From contig NC_020300.1 of NCBI RefSeq assembly GCF_000341355.1, forward strand, positions 620,001-684,000: a stretch of DNA of 64,000 bases, written 5' to 3'. Each line of letters starts with the position of its first letter. The stretch's first letter is position 1. A program made the translations under genes and the position numbers. This stretch comes from Bartonella australis AUST/NH1 (lineage in GTDB: Bacteria; Pseudomonadota; Alphaproteobacteria; Rhizobiales; Rhizobiaceae). Positions 40,181 through 52,859 of this stretch are shown in pieces. Below the pieces are notes generated by a model that saw nothing but the letters and a program-made list of their open reading frames with translations, made no database searches and had not been told where the DNA came from.

Positions 40181-43100
40181 ATGGCTCAGACCCTAACGAT
40201 GATGTCTCAATTCAATGGTCGTAAGCGCGTACGCAAGTTTTTTGGAAAAATCCCCGAAGTAGCGGAGATGCCAAATCTTATCGAGGTTCAGAAAGCTTCA
40301 TACGATCAATTCCTTATGGTTAATGAGCCCGAAGGTGGGCGTCCGGACGAAGGCTTACAGGCTGTTTTTAAATTGGTGTTTCCTATCTCGGATTTCGCCG
40401 GAACAGCCATGCTCGAATTTGTTCGTTACGAATTTGATTCGCCAAAATTTGATGTTGAAGAATGCCGTCAGCGTGATTTGACTTACGCGGCGCCATTAAA
40501 AGTGATATTGCGTCTGATTGTATTTGATATTGATGAGGATACTGGTTCAAAAGATATCAAAGATATCAAAGAGCAAGGCGTTTATATGGGCGATATGCCT
40601 TTAATGACGAGTAATGGTACTTTTATCGTCAATGGTACAGAGCGCGTTATAGTTTCACAAATGCACCGCTCTCCAGGTGTCTTTTTTGATCACGATAAAG
40701 GAAAATCTCACTCATCAGGGAAGTTTCTTTTCGCAGCTCGCGTAATTCCTTATCGTGGTTCTTGGCTTGATATTGAGTTTGATGCGAAAGATATTGTTTA
40801 TGCTCGTATTGATCGGCGGCGCAAAATTCCAGTTACCAGCCTTTTGATGGCGTTGGGTATGGATGCATCGGATATTTTATCAACATTTTACAACAAGATT
40901 ACTTATGAGCGGACCGATAATGGATGGCGTATCCCTTATTCTATCGACCGTTTTAAAGGGGTAAAATTGGTTTCTGACCTTATAGACGCAGATACGGGCG
41001 AGGTAGTTTTTGAAGCCGGTAAAAAGCTGACAGTTCGTGCTGCAAAACTTTTGGCAGAAAAAGGTTTGAAAGCAATTAGAGTCAGTGAAGATGATTTATT
41101 AGGTTCTTACCTCGCTGAAGATGTTGTTAATTATCAAACAGGTGAGATTTATCTTGAAGCTGGTGACGAACTTGACGAAAAAGCGTTAAAGATTTTGTTT
41201 GAAGTTAGTGCAGATCAAATTAATATTCTTGATATTGATCACATGAATATTGGTGCGTACATACGCAATACCTTAAAAACAGACAAAAATGAAAGCCGAC
41301 AGGACGCACTCTTTGATATTTATCGGGTGATGCGTCCAGGTGAGCCTCCGACGATGGATACGGCGGAAGCCATGTTTCATTCATTGTTTTTTGATTCTGA
41401 GCGTTATGATCTTTCAGCTGTCGGACGTGTTAAGATGAATTTACGTATGGGGCTTGATTGTCCAGATACGGTTCGTGTCTTACGTCAAGAAGATATTCTT
41501 GCTGTCGTTAAGATGCTGGTTGAATTGCGCGATGGTCGTGGAGAGATTGATGATATCGACAATCTCGGTAATCGCCGTGTCCGGTCGGTCGGGGAATTGA
41601 TGGAAAATCAATATCGAATTGGTCTGCTTCGTATGGAGCGTGCGATAAAAGAACGCATGTCATCAGTCGAAATTGACACTGTTATGCCCCAAGATTTAAT
41701 TAACGCGAAGCCGGCTGCCGCGGCAGTTCGTGAATTTTTTGGGTCTTCGCAATTGTCGCAATTTATGGATCAGACTAATCCTTTGTCGGAGATTACTCAT
41801 AAGCGCCGTCTTTCCGCTCTTGGTCCAGGTGGTTTAACTCGTGAACGTGCAGGTTTTGAGGTGCGCGATGTGCATCCTACGCATTACGGTCGTATTTGCC
41901 CAATCGAAACGCCGGAGGGTCCGAATATTGGTCTGATTAATTCTTTAGCCACATTTGCGCGGGTTAATAAATATGGTTTTATTGAAAGCCCCTATCGCAA
42001 AATTGTCGATGGTAAAGTGACGACGGAAGTTATTTATCTTTCTGCTATGGAAGAATCTAAGCATTATGTGGCTCAGGCTAATTCTTCGTTAGATGTAGAA
42101 GGGCGTTTTACGGAAGAATTTGTAGTTTGTCGGCATGCAGGTGAAGTTTTGATGGCTCCACGTGATCATGTAGATTTGATGGATGTTTCGCCAAAGCAGT
42201 TGGTTTCTGTGGCTGCCGCTCTTATTCCATTTTTGGAAAATGATGACGCGAACCGCGCTTTGATGGGGTCAAATATGCAGCGTCAGGCAGTTCCGCTTGT
42301 ACGCGCTGAGGCGCCGTTTGTTGGTACAGGTATGGAGTCGATAGTTGCTCGTGATTCGGGAGCTGCTATCGGTGCAAAACGTAGTGGCATTGTTGATCAA
42401 GTCGACGCTACACGTATTGTTATTCGTGCGACAGAGGATTTAGATCCATCAAAATCTGGTGTGGATATTTATCGTTTACAAAAGTTTCAACGTTCCAATC
42501 AGTCCACTTGTATTAATCAGCGTCCTCTCGTGCGTGTTGGTGATCGGATAGAAAAAGGTGATATCATTGCTGATGGTCCGTCAACTGACCTTGGTGATTT
42601 AGCTCTTGGCAGGAATGTTTTGGTGGCGTTTATGCCCTGGAATGGTTATAATTACGAAGACTCTATTTTGCTTTCTGAGCGTATTGTTGCAGATGATGTA
42701 TTTACTTCAATTCATATAGAAGAATTTGAAGTTGCTGCGCGTGATACAAAGCTTGGGCCAGAAGAGATCACCCGTGATATTCCTAATGTTGCAGAAGAGG
42801 CATTAAGGAATCTCGATGAAGCTGGTATTGTCTATATCGGTGCCGAAGTTCAACCAGGGGATATTTTGGTTGGCAAAATAACACCGAAGGGCGAAAGTCC
42901 TATGACGCCGGAAGAAAAGCTTTTGCGTGCGATTTTTGGTGAAAAAGCTTCAGATGTTCGTGATACTTCTATGAGGATGCCTCCCGGGACTTTCGGGACG
43001 GTTGTAGAAGTTCGTGTTTTTAACCGCCACGGTGTGGAAAAAGATGAGCGCGCAATGGCGATTGAGCGTGAAGAAATTGAACGTTTGGCTAAAGACCGCG

Positions 43101-44329
43101 ATGACGAGCAGTCGATTCTTGACCGAAATGTTTATGCGCGCCTCGCGGATATGCTGAAGGGCAAATTTGCTGTAAAAGGTCCGAAAGGGTTCTTAAAGGG
43201 CAAGAATCTTGATAGTACAGTAATGGGGCATTACCCACGGTCGCAGTGGTGGCAGTTTTTCGTTGAGGACGAGAAGCTTCAAAATGAAATTGAGGCTTTA
43301 CGTAGGCAATATGATGATTCTAAAGAGGCTTTGCAGCGTCGCTTTATGGATAAGGTTGAGAAGGTCCAAAGAGGCGACGAGTTACCACCTGGTGTCATGA
43401 AGATGGTAAAAGTTTTTGTGGCTGTGAAGCGTAAGATTCAACCTGGTGATAAAATGGCGGGGCGTCACGGTAATAAGGGCGTCGTATCGCGTATTCTTCC
43501 AGTTGAAGATATGCCGTTCCTTGAAGACGGAACACACGCCGACATTGTGCTGAATCCGTTGGGTGTGCCTAGCCGTATGAATGTTGGTCAGATTCTTGAA
43601 ACACACCTTGGTTGGGCGTGTGCGAATATGGGCAAAAAGATAGGCGATTTAGTGAATTTTTATCAAGAAACTGGGGATATACTTCCTTTGCGTCAGCGTA
43701 TCGAAAATCTTATTCCTGACAATGATCGCAATGAGCCAGTGCGCCAATATGATAATGAGAGCCTTTTTAAATTAGCGCTTCAAATGAGGAAGGGTGTTTC
43801 TGTCGCAACGCCTGTTTTTGATGGAGCTCACGAAGCCGATATTAACATGATGTTGGAAGACGCAGATTTGGATAGTTCAGGGCAAGTCGTACTTTATGAT
43901 GGTCGTACCGGAGAGCCTTTTGATCGCCCAGTAACAGTGGGTTATATTTATATGCTTAAATTGCACCACCTTGTTGATGACAAGATACATGCCCGTTCGA
44001 TAGGGCCTTATTCGCTTGTTACGCAGCAACCATTAGGTGGTAAAGCGCAATTCGGCGGCCAGCGTTTTGGCGAGATGGAGGTTTGGGCGCTTGAAGCTTA
44101 CGGTGCTGCGTACACTTTACAGGAGATGTTAACGGTTAAATCAGACGATGTAGCTGGTCGAACGAAAGTTTATGAGGCAATTGTGCGTGGTGATGATACG
44201 TTTGAAGCAGGAATACCCGAAAGCTTTAATGTTTTGGTGAAAGAAATGCGTTCGCTTGGCCTTAATGTAGAGCTTGATGATGTACGTGAATTTATTGCAA
44301 AACAGGCACCATCTGATATAGCGGAATGA
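40181..44329 (+). CDS. rpoB: DNA-directed RNA polymerase subunit beta
   Basis: Second largest RNA polymerase subunit, 1382 residues from ATG 40181, which follows AAGGAACG. The opening [20 protein letters not shown] and the length match Rhizobiales RpoB. The rifampicin-pocket region reads [30 protein letters not shown], the sensitive-type sequence with no known resistance substitution that I can see. C-terminal motifs [14 protein letters not shown] and [24 protein letters not shown] are intact. Confidence 0.98.
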   Translation: MAQTLTMMSQFNGRKRVRKFFGKIPEVAEMPNLIEVQKASYDQFLMVNEPEGGRPDEGLQAVFKLVFPISDFAGTAMLEFVRYEFDSPKFDVEECRQRDLTYAAPLKVILRLIVFDIDEDTGSKDIKDIKEQGVYMGDMPLMTSNGTFIVNGTERVIVSQMHRSPGVFFDHDKGKSHSSGKFLFAARVIPYRGSWLDIEFDAKDIVYARIDRRRKIPVTSLLMALGMDASDILSTFYNKITYERTDNGWRIPYSIDRFKGVKLVSDLIDADTGEVVFEAGKKLTVRAAKLLAEKGLKAIRVSEDDLLGSYLAEDVVNYQTGEIYLEAGDELDEKALKILFEVSADQINILDIDHMNIGAYIRNTLKTDKNESRQDALFDIYRVMRPGEPPTMDTAEAMFHSLFFDSERYDLSAVGRVKMNLRMGLDCPDTVRVLRQEDILAVVKMLVELRDGRGEIDDIDNLGNRRVRSVGELMENQYRIGLLRMERAIKERMSSVEIDTVMPQDLINAKPAAAAVREFFGSSQLSQFMDQTNPLSEITHKRRLSALGPGGLTRERAGFEVRDVHPTHYGRICPIETPEGPNIGLINSLATFARVNKYGFIESPYRKIVDGKVTTEVIYLSAMEESKHYVAQANSSLDVEGRFTEEFVVCRHAGEVLMAPRDHVDLMDVSPKQLVSVAAALIPFLENDDANRALMGSNMQRQAVPLVRAEAPFVGTGMESIVARDSGAAIGAKRSGIVDQVDATRIVIRATEDLDPSKSGVDIYRLQKFQRSNQSTCINQRPLVRVGDRIEKGDIIADGPSTDLGDLALGRNVLVAFMPWNGYNYEDSILLSERIVADDVFTSIHIEEFEVAARDTKLGPEEITRDIPNVAEEALRNLDEAGIVYIGAEVQPGDILVGKITPKGESPMTPEEKLLRAIFGEKASDVRDTSMRMPPGTFGTVVEVRVFNRHGVEKDERAMAIEREEIERLAKDRDDEQSILDRNVYARLADMLKGKFAVKGPKGFLKGKNLDSTVMGHYPRSQWWQFFVEDEKLQNEIEALRRQYDDSKEALQRRFMDKVEKVQRGDELPPGVMKMVKVFVAVKRKIQPGDKMAGRHGNKGVVSRILPVEDMPFLEDGTHADIVLNPLGVPSRMNVGQILETHLGWACANMGKKIGDLVNFYQETGDILPLRQRIENLIPDNDRNEPVRQYDNESLFKLALQMRKGVSVATPVFDGAHEADINMMLEDADLDSSGQVVLYDGRTGEPFDRPVTVGYIYMLKLHHLVDDKIHARSIGPYSLVTQQPLGGKAQFGGQRFGEMEVWALEAYGAAYTLQEMLTVKSDDVAGRTKVYEAIVRGDDTFEAGIPESFNVLVKEMRSLGLNVELDDVREFIAKQAPSDIAE

Positions 44330-44337
44330 TAAATCAG

Positions 44338-44366
44338 AGGGGCGCACTTGAAGTGGTGCGCTCTAA
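44338..44366 (+). other. Hairpin between rpoB and rpoC
   Basis: GCGCAC (44342-44347) pairs with GTGCGC (44356-44361) in the 169-bp gap after rpoB, followed by TCTAATTTT. It may be an mRNA-processing or weak pausing structure; rpoC is expected to be on the same transcript. Confidence 0.35.
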
Positions 44367-44498
44367 TTTTGAGAGGCTAGAACAGAGAAATTTCTACCAA
44401 GATAGCACAAAAAGTTCAAAAAGTAGAAACAGGTTTCGAGAAGCTGTAGCGAAAAGGGCTATTGCGGTAGGTTTAAAGAATCTTTGAAGGAGAACGGC

Positions 44499-47400
44499 AT
44501 GAACCACGAGGTCATGAATCTTTTCAATCCTCAGGCGCCAGCACAGACATTTGACTCTATTCGTATTTCAATTGCGAGTCCCGAGAAGATTCTGTCTTGG
44601 TCATACGGTGAAATCAAAAAACCAGAGACTATCAATTACAGGACATTTAAGCCGGAACGTGATGGCCTTTTTTGTGCGCGTATATTTGGCCCTATTAAAG
44701 ACTATGAATGTCTATGCGGTAAATATAAACGTATGAAATATAAGGGTATTATTTGTGAAAAATGTGGCGTAGAGGTCACCCTTTCGCGTGTGCGTCGTGA
44801 GCGTATGGGGCACATTGAGCTCGCGGCACCAGTGGCTCATATTTGGTTTCTTAAGTCATTACCGGGCCGTATTTCTACTCTTCTGGATTTAACTTTGAAG
44901 GATATTGAAAGGGTTCTTTATTTTGAAAATTATATTGTAACAGAACCAGGTTTGACATCACTTAAACTACACCAGCTTCTTTCTGAAGAAGAATATATGC
45001 TTGCCGTTGATGAATTTGGGGAAGATCAGTTTACGGCTATGATTGGTGCCGAGGCTATTTATGAGCTTCTTGCCGGAATGGAATTAGATAAAATTGCGAA
45101 TGATTTGCGCGTTGAGTTAGCCGAAACGACTTCCGAGTTGAAACAAAAAAAGCTGATTAAGCGGCTTAAGATTGTTGAAAATTTCCTTGAAGCTGGTAAC
45201 AAACCTGAGTGGATGATTATGAAGACGATTCCGGTTATTCCGCCGGATTTACGTCCGTTAGTTCCACTTGATGGTGGCCGTTTTGCGACGTCGGATTTGA
45301 ATGATCTTTATCGGCGCGTTATAAACCGTAACAATCGCCTAAAAAGGCTGATTGAATTGCGTGCCCCTGGGATTATTGTGCGCAATGAGAAGCGTATGGT
45401 ACAAGAGGCTGTTGACGCATTATTCGATAATGGTCGTCGCGGGCGTGTGATTACCGGGGCAAATAAGCGTCCGCTGAAATCGCTTTCAGACATGCTGAAA
45501 GGTAAGCAAGGGCGTTTTCGTCAAAATCTGCTTGGAAAACGCGTTGATTATTCTGGCCGTTCTGTCATCGTGACGGGTCCTGAGTTAAAATTGCATCAAT
45601 GTGGTCTTCCGAAAAAAATGGCTCTTGAGTTATTTAAGCCGTTCATTTACGCACGGCTTGACGCAAAGGGTTATTCGTCAACCGTGAAGCAAGCGAAAAA
45701 GCTCGTTGAAAAAGAACATCCAGAAGTTTGGGATATTTTGGATGAAGTGATCCGTGAGCATCCTGTGTTGTTGAATCGAGCGCCGACACTTCACCGTTTG
45801 GGGATTCAAGCCTTTGAGCCTATCTTGATTGAGGGAAAAGCTATACAACTTCATCCGCTTGTTTGCACAGCTTTCAATGCGGATTTTGACGGTGATCAGA
45901 TGGCGGTTCATGTTCCGCTTTCTCTCGAAGCACAGCTTGAAGCCCGTGTTTTAATGATGTCAACCAACAATATTCTCCATCCAGCTAATGGTGCCCCAAT
46001 TATCGTTCCGTCTCAGGATATGATTCTTGGTCTTTACTATCTCTCGATTATTTCTGAGAAGGAACCAGGAGAGGGGATGGCTTTTGCTGATATGGGTGAG
46101 CTACATCATGCCTTGGAAAATAAAGTTGTGACTCTTCATACAAAAATTAAAGGCCGTTTTAAGAATATTGGTAAGGACGGTGAAGAAGTTGCCAAACTTT
46201 ATGATACGACGCCTGGCCGTTTGATTATCGGTGAGCTTTTACCAAAAAATCCGAATATCTCATTTGAGATTGTTAACCAAGAAATGACCAAAAAGAACAT
46301 TTCCAAAATGATTGATCAAGTTTATCGACATTGCGGACAAAAGGAAACGGTTATTTTCTGTGATCGTATTATGCAGCTCGGCTTTTCTCACGCTTGTCGT
46401 GCAGGGATTTCATTCGGCAAAGACGATATGGTTATTCCTGATAGCAAGTCACGTCTAGTTGCGGAAGCGGAATCTTTAGCTAAGGAATATGAGCAGCAGT
46501 ATAACGACGGTTTGATTACGCAGGGTGAAAAATATAACAAAGTTGTGGACGCATGGGGTAAATGTACTGATCGTGTTGCTGATGAAATGATGAAGCGTAT
46601 TCAGGCGATTGAGTTTGACCCTAAAACGGGTCGTCAGCGTCAGATGAATTCGATCTATATGATGTCACACTCTGGTGCGCGTGGTTCTGCCAATCAGATG
46701 AAGCAGTTAGCTGGCATGCGTGGATTAATGGCAAAGCCGTCGGGTGAAATTATCGAAACGCCAATTATTTCAAATTTTAAGGAAGGTTTGACCGTTAACG
46801 AATATTTTAATTCGACGCATGGTGCTCGTAAAGGGCTCGCAGATACTGCGTTGAAAACCGCTAACTCTGGTTATCTAACTCGGCGTCTTGTCGATGTTGC
46901 ACAAGATGCCATCATTTCGGCAGTTGATTGCGGCACTACGAAGGGCCTTACTATGCAGCCGATTGTTGACGCAGGACAGATTGTTGCATCGCTTGGTCAA
47001 AGGATTCTTGGTCGTATAGCACTTCTTGATATCCTACACCCAGTTTCTGGAGAGGTCATTCTTGAAGGTGGTGCGATGATTGAAGAGGCTGACGTCGCTA
47101 AGATTGAAGAAGCTGGGATTCAGTCTGTTCAAATTCGTTCTGCTTTAACGTGTGAAACGCGTCTTGGTGTTTGTGCGAAGTGTTATGGTCGTGATTTGGC
47201 GCGCGGGACACCAGTTAATCAAGGTGAAGCGGTTGGTGTTATCGCAGCTCAGTCAATCGGTGAACCAGGAACACAGCTGACAATGCGCACTTTTCACTTG
47301 GGTGGGACGGCGCAGGTTGTTGATTCTTCGTATCTGGAAGCATCTTATGAAGGTAAGGTGGAGATTCGTAACCGGAATGTGGTACGCAATTCTGAAGGTT

Positions 47401-48710
47401 ATCTGGTTGTCATGGGACGTAACATGGCCGTTCTTATCAAGGATGAATCCGGGAAAGAGCGCATTGTGCATCGTGTTAGTTACGGTGCGCGCATTTTCGT
47501 TGACGACGGTGATATTGTCAAACGTGGCCAGCGTATAGCAGAATGGGATCCTTATACACGCCCTATCCTAACTGAAGTTGATGGTTATGTAGGTTTTGAA
47601 GATATGATTGATGGTTTATCAGTTACTGAGACAGCTGATGAATCTACGGGTATCACAAAACGTTTGGTTATTGATTGGCGCGCTAATCCACGCGGTTCTG
47701 AACTAAAACCAGCGATTATCATCCACGCGGATAAAAAGGGTGAGAATATTGCCAAATTGCATAAAGGGGGAGAAGCCCGTTATATGATGTCTGTGGAAAC
47801 TATTCTTCCCATTGAGCCTGGTGCCTACGTTAAGGCAGGAGACGTAATCGCGCGTTTACCAATGGAAAGTGCCAAGACCAAAGATATCACGGGTGGCTTG
47901 CCGCGTGTGGCTGAGCTTTTTGAAGCGCGTCGCCCGAAAGATCACGCTATCATCGCTGAAATTAGCGGTACGATTCGATTTGGGCGTGGTTATAAAAATA
48001 AGCGCCGTATTATCATTGAGCCAAATGATGAATCTCTCGAGCCGATAGAGTATCTAGTACCAAAAGGTAAGCTATTTCATTTTCAAGAAGGTGATCAGAT
48101 TGAAAAAGGAGATTATATCCTTGATGGTAATCCGGCGCCTCATGACATCTTGGCGATTAAGGGTGTTGAGGCTTTAGCATCTTATCTCGTTAATGAAATT
48201 CAGGAAGTTTATCGTCTGCAGGGTGTTTTAATCAATGATAAGCACATCGAGGTTATCGTCCGTCAAATGCTGCAAAAGGTTGAAATTACCGAATCTGGAG
48301 ACTCTGGTTATATCCCGGGCGACCATGTCGATCGTATCGAATTAGATGAAATCAATGATAATCTGATTGCGGAAGGAAAGAAGCCTGCAGCTGGTAATCC
48401 TATTCTTCTTGGAATTACAAAAGCGTCTCTGCAGACGCCATCTTTTATTTCAGCAGCATCGTTTCAAGAAACAACTCGAGTTCTTACTGAGGCAGCGGTG
48501 TCCGGAAAGATCGATACTTTGCAAGGGCTTAAGGAAAATGTTATTGTTGGTAGGCTTATTCCTGCGGGTACGGGCGGGACGATTGCTCAAATTCGCCGCA
48601 TTGCTATGGTCCGCGATGATTTGATCGTTGATGAGCGGCGCAAGTCTAGCAGTGGTGGAGAATCTAAAGCTATGTTGACCAATATGACAACTGGGGCAGC
48701 TGTTGAATAA
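44499..48710 (+). CDS. rpoC: DNA-directed RNA polymerase subunit beta'
   Basis: Largest RNA polymerase subunit, 1403 residues from ATG 44499 (GAAGGAG site), chosen over an upstream in-frame start at 44484. The zinc-binding cysteines are in [19 protein letters not shown], the catalytic magnesium motif is [12 protein letters not shown], and the second zinc site includes [13 protein letters not shown]. Bridge-helix and trigger-loop regions are present ([19 protein letters not shown]). It is followed by a strong terminator. The str operon that often follows in relatives is absent. Confidence 0.98.
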   Translation: MNHEVMNLFNPQAPAQTFDSIRISIASPEKILSWSYGEIKKPETINYRTFKPERDGLFCARIFGPIKDYECLCGKYKRMKYKGIICEKCGVEVTLSRVRRERMGHIELAAPVAHIWFLKSLPGRISTLLDLTLKDIERVLYFENYIVTEPGLTSLKLHQLLSEEEYMLAVDEFGEDQFTAMIGAEAIYELLAGMELDKIANDLRVELAETTSELKQKKLIKRLKIVENFLEAGNKPEWMIMKTIPVIPPDLRPLVPLDGGRFATSDLNDLYRRVINRNNRLKRLIELRAPGIIVRNEKRMVQEAVDALFDNGRRGRVITGANKRPLKSLSDMLKGKQGRFRQNLLGKRVDYSGRSVIVTGPELKLHQCGLPKKMALELFKPFIYARLDAKGYSSTVKQAKKLVEKEHPEVWDILDEVIREHPVLLNRAPTLHRLGIQAFEPILIEGKAIQLHPLVCTAFNADFDGDQMAVHVPLSLEAQLEARVLMMSTNNILHPANGAPIIVPSQDMILGLYYLSIISEKEPGEGMAFADMGELHHALENKVVTLHTKIKGRFKNIGKDGEEVAKLYDTTPGRLIIGELLPKNPNISFEIVNQEMTKKNISKMIDQVYRHCGQKETVIFCDRIMQLGFSHACRAGISFGKDDMVIPDSKSRLVAEAESLAKEYEQQYNDGLITQGEKYNKVVDAWGKCTDRVADEMMKRIQAIEFDPKTGRQRQMNSIYMMSHSGARGSANQMKQLAGMRGLMAKPSGEIIETPIISNFKEGLTVNEYFNSTHGARKGLADTALKTANSGYLTRRLVDVAQDAIISAVDCGTTKGLTMQPIVDAGQIVASLGQRILGRIALLDILHPVSGEVILEGGAMIEEADVAKIEEAGIQSVQIRSALTCETRLGVCAKCYGRDLARGTPVNQGEAVGVIAAQSIGEPGTQLTMRTFHLGGTAQVVDSSYLEASYEGKVEIRNRNVVRNSEGYLVVMGRNMAVLIKDESGKERIVHRVSYGARIFVDDGDIVKRGQRIAEWDPYTRPILTEVDGYVGFEDMIDGLSVTETADESTGITKRLVIDWRANPRGSELKPAIIIHADKKGENIAKLHKGGEARYMMSVETILPIEPGAYVKAGDVIARLPMESAKTKDITGGLPRVAELFEARRPKDHAIIAEISGTIRFGRGYKNKRRIIIEPNDESLEPIEYLVPKGKLFHFQEGDQIEKGDYILDGNPAPHDILAIKGVEALASYLVNEIQEVYRLQGVLINDKHIEVIVRQMLQKVEITESGDSGYIPGDHVDRIELDEINDNLIAEGKKPAAGNPILLGITKASLQTPSFISAASFQETTRVLTEAAVSGKIDTLQGLKENVIVGRLIPAGTGGTIAQIRRIAMVRDDLIVDERRKSSSGGESKAMLTNMTTGAAVE

Positions 48711-49011
48711 TTTAAGTATAAGCGCACTATATGAGACGTCCGAGTAGATATTCGGACGTTTTTTATTGAAGTTTGAAACATAAAATATAATGGTTATTTT
48801 AAATAAATGTATCTGTAAAAACAAAACTGTAAACTGACTACGGTTTTGAGGAATTTTTGCGATGATCATTTTAGTGAAGTTTTTTAATCAAGCTATTGGA
48901 ATCTTTTGTCGCTTGATAAGTAGACTTTAAGATTCACATGACGGGGTAGAGGTTTTATAAAGGATATTATAGCTTTCTGATATAGTATAGTTTATTGGGA
49001 TAGAATGATAG
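48711..49011. other. Gap between rpoC and the MerR gene
   Basis: 301 bp holding the rpoC terminator and then AT-rich sequence (~48770-49011) that should carry the MerR-gene promoter. I see TATAGTATAG just before the ATG, but no clear -35 box or gene. Confidence 0.45.
48736..48766 (+). terminator. Rho-independent terminator after rpoC
   Basis: ACGTCCGA (48736-48743) pairs with TCGGACGT (48752-48759), followed by TTTTTA. It lies 25 bp after the rpoC stop and closes the RNA polymerase operon. Confidence 0.85.
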
Positions 49012-49398
49012 ATGTACGGGTATTATTCGATTAGTGAATTGACACGCGAATTTTCAATAACTGCTCGGACTCTGCGTTATTATGAAGAAAAAGGGCTTAT
49101 TGTGCCTTTTCGACGTGGAGGAATAAGGCTTTATACGCAGGGTGACCGCCAAAAATTAAAGCAAATATTGCGAGCTAAAAGAGCCAATTTTTCTTTATCC
49201 GAGATATATGATATGCTGGCGACAGTCGGTAAGCCACCTGATGATGAAAAAAAACTTAAAGAATTGATTGCGGGGATTAATAAAAAACGCGCTGATTTAC
49301 GACAGATGCGATGCGACATCGACGAGCTTTTGCACGATCTAGAGCGTACAGAGGAGGCTTTTTTCGAAAGTTTAGCTGAATTGGGGGTTAATCGCTGA
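49012..49398 (+). CDS. MerR-family transcriptional regulator
   Basis: A 128-residue DNA-binding protein. Residues 6-72 form the MerR winged helix: YSISELTREFSITARTLRYYEEKGLIVPFRRGGIRLYT, then DRQKLKQILRAKRANFSLSEI. Residues ~78-118 form the dimerisation coiled coil (DEKKLKELIAGINKKRADLRQMRCDIDELLHDL). No effector-binding cysteine cluster follows; only Cys in MRCDID is present, so a metal sensor is unlikely. The target is unknown; no divergent or adjacent partner gene sits close by. The body resembles the short MerR proteins found near fatty-acid or amino-acid catabolism genes in Alphaproteobacteria. Confidence 0.85.
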   Translation: MYGYYSISELTREFSITARTLRYYEEKGLIVPFRRGGIRLYTQGDRQKLKQILRAKRANFSLSEIYDMLATVGKPPDDEKKLKELIAGINKKRADLRQMRCDIDELLHDLERTEEAFFESLAELGVNR

Positions 49399-50373
49399 TC
49401 TTAATATTTATTTTGGGTCAGTACCGGTTAAAAAGTAAACTATAAAAAGTTATTTTTTTTGAAGTGTATTCATGGAATGTCGGGCGAGCTGAAAATCGCA
49501 GTGTATTACGTATCGTATAGGATATATACGGGGATACTTATCTGTATACCCCATCAAAAAAGAAAAGTAATATGATACTCTAAAAGACAAGCTAATCTTT
49601 ATTGATAAATCAAATACATATAATATTTTTTATATTCATTTTATTAAAAATGCTGATTTTATTAATATAAAAAATCGTTATGTTAATAAACTAAGTTAGC
49701 TGTAGTTACAGGGGTTTAAAAAAAGGGCTGAGCTTGGTACAGTAGCAGAGCACTATAGAAGAGGTGGCGTGCACAATTGGAAGAAAACTGATAATCGTGA
49801 TCAAAAAAGAAAATGACTAAAAGGCTAGCGTGATAGGGAAATTTGAATAAAGACAAGGAAGGAGGAACATATAAATACGCTGATTGGTATTATGGGCTGG
49901 CTTTGATATGTGCAAGAAAGATGTTTTGTTAAAAAATTAAAGAAATTTTCTAAAATATTGAAGTATATGAAAAATTTCATTGCTTATCTATAAATTAACT
50001 ATTTTTCTCCTTTTGGAAAAGAACTTTAATAAATGCAGCAAGAAAATAAAAAACGAAACTCAAGCACTACAACAAAAAAATGCTACGGCGTTGTGCGCAA
50101 AGGAACGTGATTGTCGTGATTAGCGATAACCAAAAGAATTACAAGGGGGTAGCATAGTGAAAAGGATGATGAGGGGGAACTCAAATTTTAAATCAAATAG
50201 CAGATATCCCACGCTAGCCTGAACGATTAGGTAACAAAAAAAGCTGTTAGGAATGGGTATATTTTGTTTAAGTTTACTCTATCGCTCTCCTTACCGTTAT
50301 TTACCATAGTGGGCTTTTTTCACTAAAAAGCAGCAGCGTACCGATTTATTTTTTTACAAAAAAGGCGAAAGTA
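49399..50373. other. Nearly 1 kb of AT-rich DNA without a gene
   Basis: No ORF above about 60 codons on either strand and no recognisable domain. It is strongly AT-rich (long A/T runs around 49560-49700 and 49930-50080). Bits such as the run near 49863-49930 can be read as short peptide-like frames, but stops are frequent. I saw no tRNA, clear repeat pair or DnaA-box cluster. It is best read as eroded intergenic sequence. Confidence 0.5.
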
Positions 50374-51063
50374 ATGACAAACTCTACTGCTGATATCTTT
50401 CAATCTGTTTTGTCGCGGAAGTCAATACGAGCTTTTACTGACCGTCCAGTTGAACAGGAAACAATAGAAAAAATCTTAAAATTTGCAGCGCGAGCGCCAT
50501 CTGGGACGAATATCCAGCCTTGGCAAGTGATTGTGTTAACGGGGGAAATGTTACAAAAATTAGGGCAAGAACTTTCGCAACTCGCACTGTCAGGCGTGAA
50601 AGGAGAGCGTGAATATAGTTATTACCCACTTCAATGGCGTGAACCTTATATTTCTCGGCGCCAAAAAATTAGCTTGGATCTTTACAAAAGCCTCGGAATT
50701 CAGAAGGGCGATCAGGAAAAAATGATTCGGCACCGTGCGCGGAATTTTTCATTTTTTGGCGCACCTGTTGGGCTTTTATTTACAATGGACCAAGATATGG
50801 AAATTGGCAGCTGGCTTGATTTAGGTATGTTCATGCAAACTATTATGCTAGTAGCGCGCGGGTTTGGATTAGACACATGCCCTCAAGCTGCTTTTGCTGA
50901 TTATCATAAACAAATTCGCATATCTTTATCAGTGCCTTCTGAACGGCGTATTATTTGCGGTATGGCACTTGGTTATCGCGACGAAAATGCTCCAGAAAAC
51001 AATTTCGACACCGAGCGTGAGCCAATCGAAAATTTTGTACGTTTTGTTAATTCCTGCCCATAG
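50374..51063 (+). CDS. Nitroreductase-family protein
   Basis: FMN-dependent NAD(P)H nitroreductase-like enzyme of 229 residues. The FMN-binding N-terminal pattern SRKSIRAFTDRPVEQETIEKILKFAARAPSGTNIQPW is clear, and the C-terminal GMALGYRDENAPEN matches the conserved GYPD-like segment. The middle (NFSFFGAPVGLLF, GSWLDLGMFMQTIMLVARGFGLDTCPQ) is also typical. True substrates in vivo are unknown; quinones and nitroaromatics are accepted by relatives. It stands alone after the AT-rich gap. Confidence 0.88.
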   Translation: MTNSTADIFQSVLSRKSIRAFTDRPVEQETIEKILKFAARAPSGTNIQPWQVIVLTGEMLQKLGQELSQLALSGVKGEREYSYYPLQWREPYISRRQKISLDLYKSLGIQKGDQEKMIRHRARNFSFFGAPVGLLFTMDQDMEIGSWLDLGMFMQTIMLVARGFGLDTCPQAAFADYHKQIRISLSVPSERRIICGMALGYRDENAPENNFDTEREPIENFVRFVNSCP

Positions 51064-51406
51064 AATATTTTGGTGCCTTTATAGTCTGACATTTTAAAAA
51101 TTTGAGCGTTAAAAAAGATATTTTAGTGAGAATCTGCATTTTCATTTAATTTTGATATTGCATGTTAAGACTCATTTTATTAAATTCGCCAGGTCAGGTC
51201 GATGATTATTTTGGGTTGCCGTCAATTCCTCAAAGGTTATATATGGAAAGCGCTGTAGAAAGAAACTGCTGGGTCGTGGCAAGGCGCGCGACGTTTGTGT
51301 TTGTTGCTGTTATTTTTTTTGTTTATCTTACAGTTTGATTTTAAGTGGTACAATGAGGAGGGGAAGAATTTATGCTCAAAGTCTGTGTGTGGTTTTGAGG
51401 TGAGTC
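51064..51406. other. Gap between the nitroreductase and sdaA genes
   Basis: 343 bp with no gene, repeat or clear promoter. A T-rich run near 51310-51330 is the only notable feature. Confidence 0.4.
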
Positions 51407-52789
51407 GTGTTTCTGTCTGTCTTTGAGCTTTTTAAAATTGGTATTGGCCCCTCTAGTTCGCATACAATGGGACCAATGGTGGCCGCTAATATGTTTTTGC
51501 GGGAAATTGTAGCGCAAAATTCTTCTTGGCCGTCTCATATTCGTGTTTATCTTCATGGTTCGTTGGCTTTTACAGGAATTGGTCACGCTACGGATAAAGC
51601 TGTCATATTAGGGCTTTTAGGCCAGGAGGCCTCTATTCTTAATCTTGATCGCGTAGAAACGCTTTTAGAAAAAGTAAAATGCGAAAAAAAAGTGCGACCA
51701 GAAGGCCATCCCGCTTATCATTTTGATTGGCAATATGATCTTGTTTTCGAAAGAAAAAAAATCTTACCGGGACATACCAATGGGCTTGCGTTTGAGGGGC
51801 TTGACGCTAGCGGCAACGTTCTTTTAAGGAGAATTTACTATTCTATCGGGGGGGGATTTGTTGTAACTGAAGACGAATTAGATCGCGTGAATAATAGCGC
51901 AAAGTCAGAGGCGTCTGCGGTCCCGTATCCTTTTGACTCAGCGCATGATATGTTGTTAATGGCGAAGAGTTCAGGCCTTTCAGTTGCTGAAATGAAGCGT
52001 ATTAACGAAGAAACAAAGATGGAGCGCTCTGCCCTTGATACTGCGCTCGATAGGATTTTCTCGACCATGACAGACTGTATCGATAGGGGGCTGTCGCAAG
52101 AAGGTGAGTTACCAGGTGGGCTTCGTGTTGTAAGGCGCGCTAAAAAACTGCATGATAAACTTTTGGAAGACCGAAAAAAAAATCGCATTCACCCACTTTG
52201 GATTAATGATTGGCTTTCTGTGTTCGCCATGGCGGTGAACGAAGAAAATGCAGCGGGTGGTCGCGTTGTCACTGCGCCGACGAATGGTGCTGCCGGTGTT
52301 GTGCCCGCTGTTTTACGTTATTATCTCCAATTTAATAATGATTCAGATCGGGAGGGAGTGCATAATTTTTTGTTGACGGCGGCAGCTATTGGTGGCGTTA
52401 TCAAGCATAACGCTTCTATCTCCGGTGCAGAAGTTGGTTGCCAAGGTGAAATTGGAACAGCATCTTCAATGGCAGCTGCAGGGTTGGCCGCTGCGTTGGG
52501 CGGCACACCGGCTCAAATTGAAAATGCGGCTGAAATTGCTCTTGAGCATCATTTAGGGATGACATGTGATCCAGTTGCAGGTCTCGTGCAGATACCTTGT
52601 ATCGAACGCAACGCAATGGGCGCTGTTAAAGCTGTTACTGCTGCTTCCCTTGCTTTGCATGGTAGTGGGGATCATTTTGTTTCTCTCGATGTTTGTATTG
52701 AAACGATGCGTCAGACAGGGCGTGATATGAGTGAGCGCTATAAAGAGACGAGTGAGGGTGGCCTCGCACTCAATGTTATATCTTGTTAA
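51407..52789 (+). CDS. sdaA: L-serine ammonia-lyase (L-serine dehydratase), single-chain
   Basis: Iron-sulfur enzyme converting L-serine to pyruvate and ammonia, which links amino-acid use to the PDH genes upstream. The 460-residue chain has the beta domain at the start ([19 protein letters not shown]) and the alpha domain from ~170. The latter contains [15 protein letters not shown] and the cysteines expected to hold the 4Fe-4S cluster ([29 protein letters not shown]). Start is a GTG at 51407 with GAGGTGAG upstream. No partner serine transporter is adjacent. Confidence 0.93.
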   Translation: MFLSVFELFKIGIGPSSSHTMGPMVAANMFLREIVAQNSSWPSHIRVYLHGSLAFTGIGHATDKAVILGLLGQEASILNLDRVETLLEKVKCEKKVRPEGHPAYHFDWQYDLVFERKKILPGHTNGLAFEGLDASGNVLLRRIYYSIGGGFVVTEDELDRVNNSAKSEASAVPYPFDSAHDMLLMAKSSGLSVAEMKRINEETKMERSALDTALDRIFSTMTDCIDRGLSQEGELPGGLRVVRRAKKLHDKLLEDRKKNRIHPLWINDWLSVFAMAVNEENAAGGRVVTAPTNGAAGVVPAVLRYYLQFNNDSDREGVHNFLLTAAAIGGVIKHNASISGAEVGCQGEIGTASSMAAAGLAAALGGTPAQIENAAEIALEHHLGMTCDPVAGLVQIPCIERNAMGAVKAVTAASLALHGSGDHFVSLDVCIETMRQTGRDMSERYKETSEGGLALNVISC

Positions 52790-52859
52790 GTTGTACAAGA
52801 ATATCCTGTCTTATAGAGTGACGTGTTGATTGTTCATTTATAAAGAATGGTCTTTTTAA

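Noticed and set aside
49399..50373. Possible replication origin or attachment region in the AT-rich gap
   Set aside because: No DnaA-box cluster, no tRNA-derived direct repeats and no integrase nearby; AT richness alone is not enough.
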